The notes under the pieces: generated by a model | What the model was told of the DNA's origin: nothing | Databases searched by the model: none | The model's input: the letters and a program-made list of their open reading frames with translations, nothing else | Translations under genes and position numbers: made by a program | Assembly (NCBI GenBank): GCA_023375785.1 | Contig: SZWC01001193.1 | Location: 44,182 to 64,364 of the forward strand | DNA from: Penium margaritaceum | Lineage: Eukaryota; Streptophyta; Zygnematophyceae; Desmidiales; Peniaceae | Reading direction: 5' to 3' | Length of the DNA stretch: 20,183 nt | Shown: positions 17,843 to 20,183 of the stretch, in pieces | Numbering within the stretch: the stretch's first letter is position 1 | Layout: every line of letters starts with the position of its first letter

Positions 17843-20183
17843 AACTGGCACAACTCTGGCACAACTCTGGAGCAACGTTGGCACAACTCTGGCAAAACTC
17901 TGGCACAACTATGGCACAACTCTGGAAAAAACTCTTCCACAACTCTGGCACAACCCTGGCACAACTATGGAAAAAACTCTGGCACCACTCTGGCACAACT
18001 CTTGCACAACACTGGTACAACTCTGGCACAACTCTGGCACAACTCTGGAAAAACTATGGCACAACTCTGGCACAACTCTGACACAACTCTGGCACAACTC
18101 TGGCACAAATTTGTCATAAATCTGGCACAAATCTGGCACAACTGTGGCAAAACTCTGGCAAAACTGGGGCAAAACTGTGGCACAACTCTGGCATTACTCT
18201 GGCACAACTATGCCATAACTCTGGCACAACTCTAGCACAACTATGGCACAACTCTGGCACAACTCTGGCACAACTCTGGCACAACTCTGGCACAACTCTG
18301 GCACAACTCTGGCATAACTATAGAAAAATTCTGCGACAAATCTTGCACAACTCAGGCACAACTCTGGCACAACTCTGGCACAACTATGGCACAACTCTTG
18401 CGCAACTATGGCACAACTCTGCCACAACTCTGGAACAACTCTGGCACAACTCTTGCAGAACTCTGGCACAAGTCTGGCACAACTCCAGCACAACTGTGGC
18501 ACAACTCTTGCATAACTCTGGCACAACTCTGGCATAACTCTGGCACAGCTCTGGCACAACTCTGGCAAAACTCTGGCACGACTCTGGCACAACTCTGGCA
18601 CAACTCTGGGACAACTCTGGCGCAACTCTGGCCCAACTTTGGCACAAATCTGGCAAAACTCTGGCATGACTCTGGCGCAACTCTGGCCCAGATTTGGCAC
18701 AACTCTTGCAAAACTCTGGCACAACTCTGTCACCACTCTGGCACAACTCTGGCACAACCCCAGCACAACTCTGGCACAAGTCTGGCACAAGTCTGGCACA
18801 ACTCTGGCACAACTCTGGCACAGTTCTGGCACAACTCTTGCACAACCCTGACACAACACTGGACCAACTCTGGCACAACTCTGGCACAACGTTGGAACAA
18901 CTCTGCCACAGCTCTGGCACAACTCTGGCACAACTCTCGCACAACTCTGGCACAACTCTGGAACAACTCCAGAAAAACTCCGGGAAAAATCTGGCACAAC
19001 TCTGGCACAACTCTTGCACAACTCCGGCACAACTCTGGCGCAACTCTGGCACAAATCTGGCACAACTCAGCACAACTCTAGCACAACTCTGGCACAACTC
19101 TGGCACAACTCTGGCTCAACTCTGTAACAAATCTGGAACAGATCTGGCACATCTCTGGCACAACGCTGGCACAGCCCTGGCACAACTCTGGCACAAATTG
19201 GGTAGAACTCTGGCACAACTCTGGCTCAACTCTGACACAACTCTGGCACAACTCTGGAAAAGCTATTGCGCGACTCTGGCACAACTCTGGCACAACTCTG
19301 GCATAACTATGGAAAAACTCTGCGACAACTCTTGCACAACTCAGGCACAACTCTGGTACAACTTTGCCACAACTTTGGGACAACTCTGGCACAACTATGG
19401 CACAACTCTTGCGCAACTAAGGCACAACTCTGGCACAGTTCTGGCACAACTCTTGCACAACTCTGACACAACACTGGACCAACTCTGGCACAACTCTGGC
19501 ACAACGTTGGAACAACTCTGCCACAGCTCTGGCACAACTCTGGCACAACTCTCGCACAACTCTGGCACAACTCTGGAACAACTCCGAAAAAACTCCGGGA
19601 AAAACTCTGGCACAACTCTGGCACAACTCTTGCACAACTCCGGCACAACTCTGGCACAACTTCGGCACAACTCTGGCACAAATCTGGCACAAATCTGGCA
19701 CAACTCAGCACAACTCTGGCACAACTCTGGCACAACTCTGGCTCAACTCTGTAACAAATCTGGAACAGATCTGGCACAACTCTGGCACAATGCTGGCACA
19801 GCTCTGGCACAACTCTGGCACAAATTGGGTAGACCTCTGGCACAACTCTGGCTCAACTCTGACACAACTCTGGCACAACTCTGGAAAAGCTATTGCGTGA
19901 CTCTCACACAACTCTGGCACAACTCTGGCACAAATCTGGCATAACTATGGAAAAACTCTGCGACAACTCTTGCACAACTCAGGCACAACTCTGGTACAAC
20001 TTTGCCACAACTTTGGGAAAACTCTGGCACAACTATGGCTCAACTCTTGCGCAATTATGGCACAACTCTGCCACAACTCTGGAACAACTCTGGCACAACT
20101 CTTGCAGAACTCTGGCACAAGTCTGGCACAACTCCAGCACAACTGTGGCACAACTCTGGCATAACTCTGGCACAACTCTGGCA
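17843..20183 (+). repeat. 11-bp minisatellite array (GGCACAACTCT), runs off the window
   Basis: About 210 tandem copies of an 11-base unit with frequent single-base variants (such as TATGGCAC, CTTGCAC and CTGGAAC). Eleven is not divisible by three, so each frame cycles through the unit and repeats every 33 bases as the same 11-residue peptide (AQLWHNSGTTL on +, ARVVPELCQSC on -). Neither consensus strand contains a stop, so open frames of up to 416 codons arise in all six frames. None has a start, composition or domain suggesting a gene. Confidence 0.97.
18331..20183 (+). repeat. Higher-order duplications inside the 11-bp array
   Basis: A variant marker CTGCGACAA followed by CTTGCACAACTCAGGC occurs at 18331, 19320 and 19958. 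A second marker, CAGTTCTGGCACAACTCTTG, occurs at 18821 and 19436. Spacing between the last two copies of the first marker is 638 (58 units). The second-marker copies stay aligned for more than 480 bases, with offsets drifting 615, 638, 627 and 638 through small unit gains and losses. The first copy spans 989 bases and contains about 370 bases missing from the second. Confidence 0.8.

Noticed and set aside
18694-19944. 416-codon open frame (and similar frames on both strands) in the 11-bp array
   Set aside because: It follows automatically from a stop-free 11-base repeat. The same periodic peptide appears in every frame, with no non-repetitive flank or start context.
17843-20183. CRISPR-like array
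   Set aside because: The units are contiguous 11-mers without spacers of unique sequence, and the context is eukaryotic.

Overview
Origin. The window is repeat-rich nuclear DNA from a eukaryote, with no host gene, rRNA, tRNA or CRISPR array that I could recognise. A retroelement primed by initiator-methionine tRNA and hAT transposases of the DUF659 / C-terminal-dimerisation type point to the green lineage. A streptophyte with a large repetitive genome, such as a charophyte alga, is my best guess, but that is inference only.

Layout. (1) 1-2470: the 3' part of a hAT DNA transposon on the + strand, cut by the window edge, ending in a block of eight CGACTT motifs. (2) 2471-2961: start of a 191-bp satellite. 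(3) 2962-6050: unrecognised DNA with the LTR end and primer-binding site of an LTR retroelement on the - strand. (4) 6051-7283: more 191-bp satellite. (5) 7284-16418: a 9.1-kb LTR retrotransposon with 671/670-bp LTRs and a 5-bp target duplication (CGTGC), inserted into the satellite. It has no recognisable gag or pol. (6) 16419-17842: the satellite resumes in register. (7) 17843-20183: an array of about 210 copies of an 11-bp minisatellite that runs off the window.

Nesting. Inside the LTR element lie a second LTR-end/primer-binding-site remnant (8250-8436), a 0.37-kb poly(A)-tailed retroposon with a 12-bp target duplication (9188-9558), and a second hAT transposon on the - strand (about 10352-14316). 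The transposase gene of that second hAT is broken by three stop codons and two frameshifts, and its second catalytic Asp is Asn. The order of events that can be read is: satellite first, LTR element into the satellite, then the retroposon and hAT into the LTR element. The two LTRs differ at roughly 18% of positions over the first 185 bases aligned by eye, so the insertion is old.

Genes. The only protein-coding sequences I can assign to a family are the two hAT transposases. They are clearly homologous but not recent copies of each other. Two stretches of the LTR element (8709-9180 and 15031-15759) look like decayed coding sequence that I cannot identify. Long open frames in the 11-bp array are an arithmetic consequence of its period and are not genes. 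I found no convincing new biological system. The most unusual items are the inverted-fragment rearrangement in one satellite monomer, the frame-cycling minisatellite with its higher-order duplications, and the composite structure of the LTR element.
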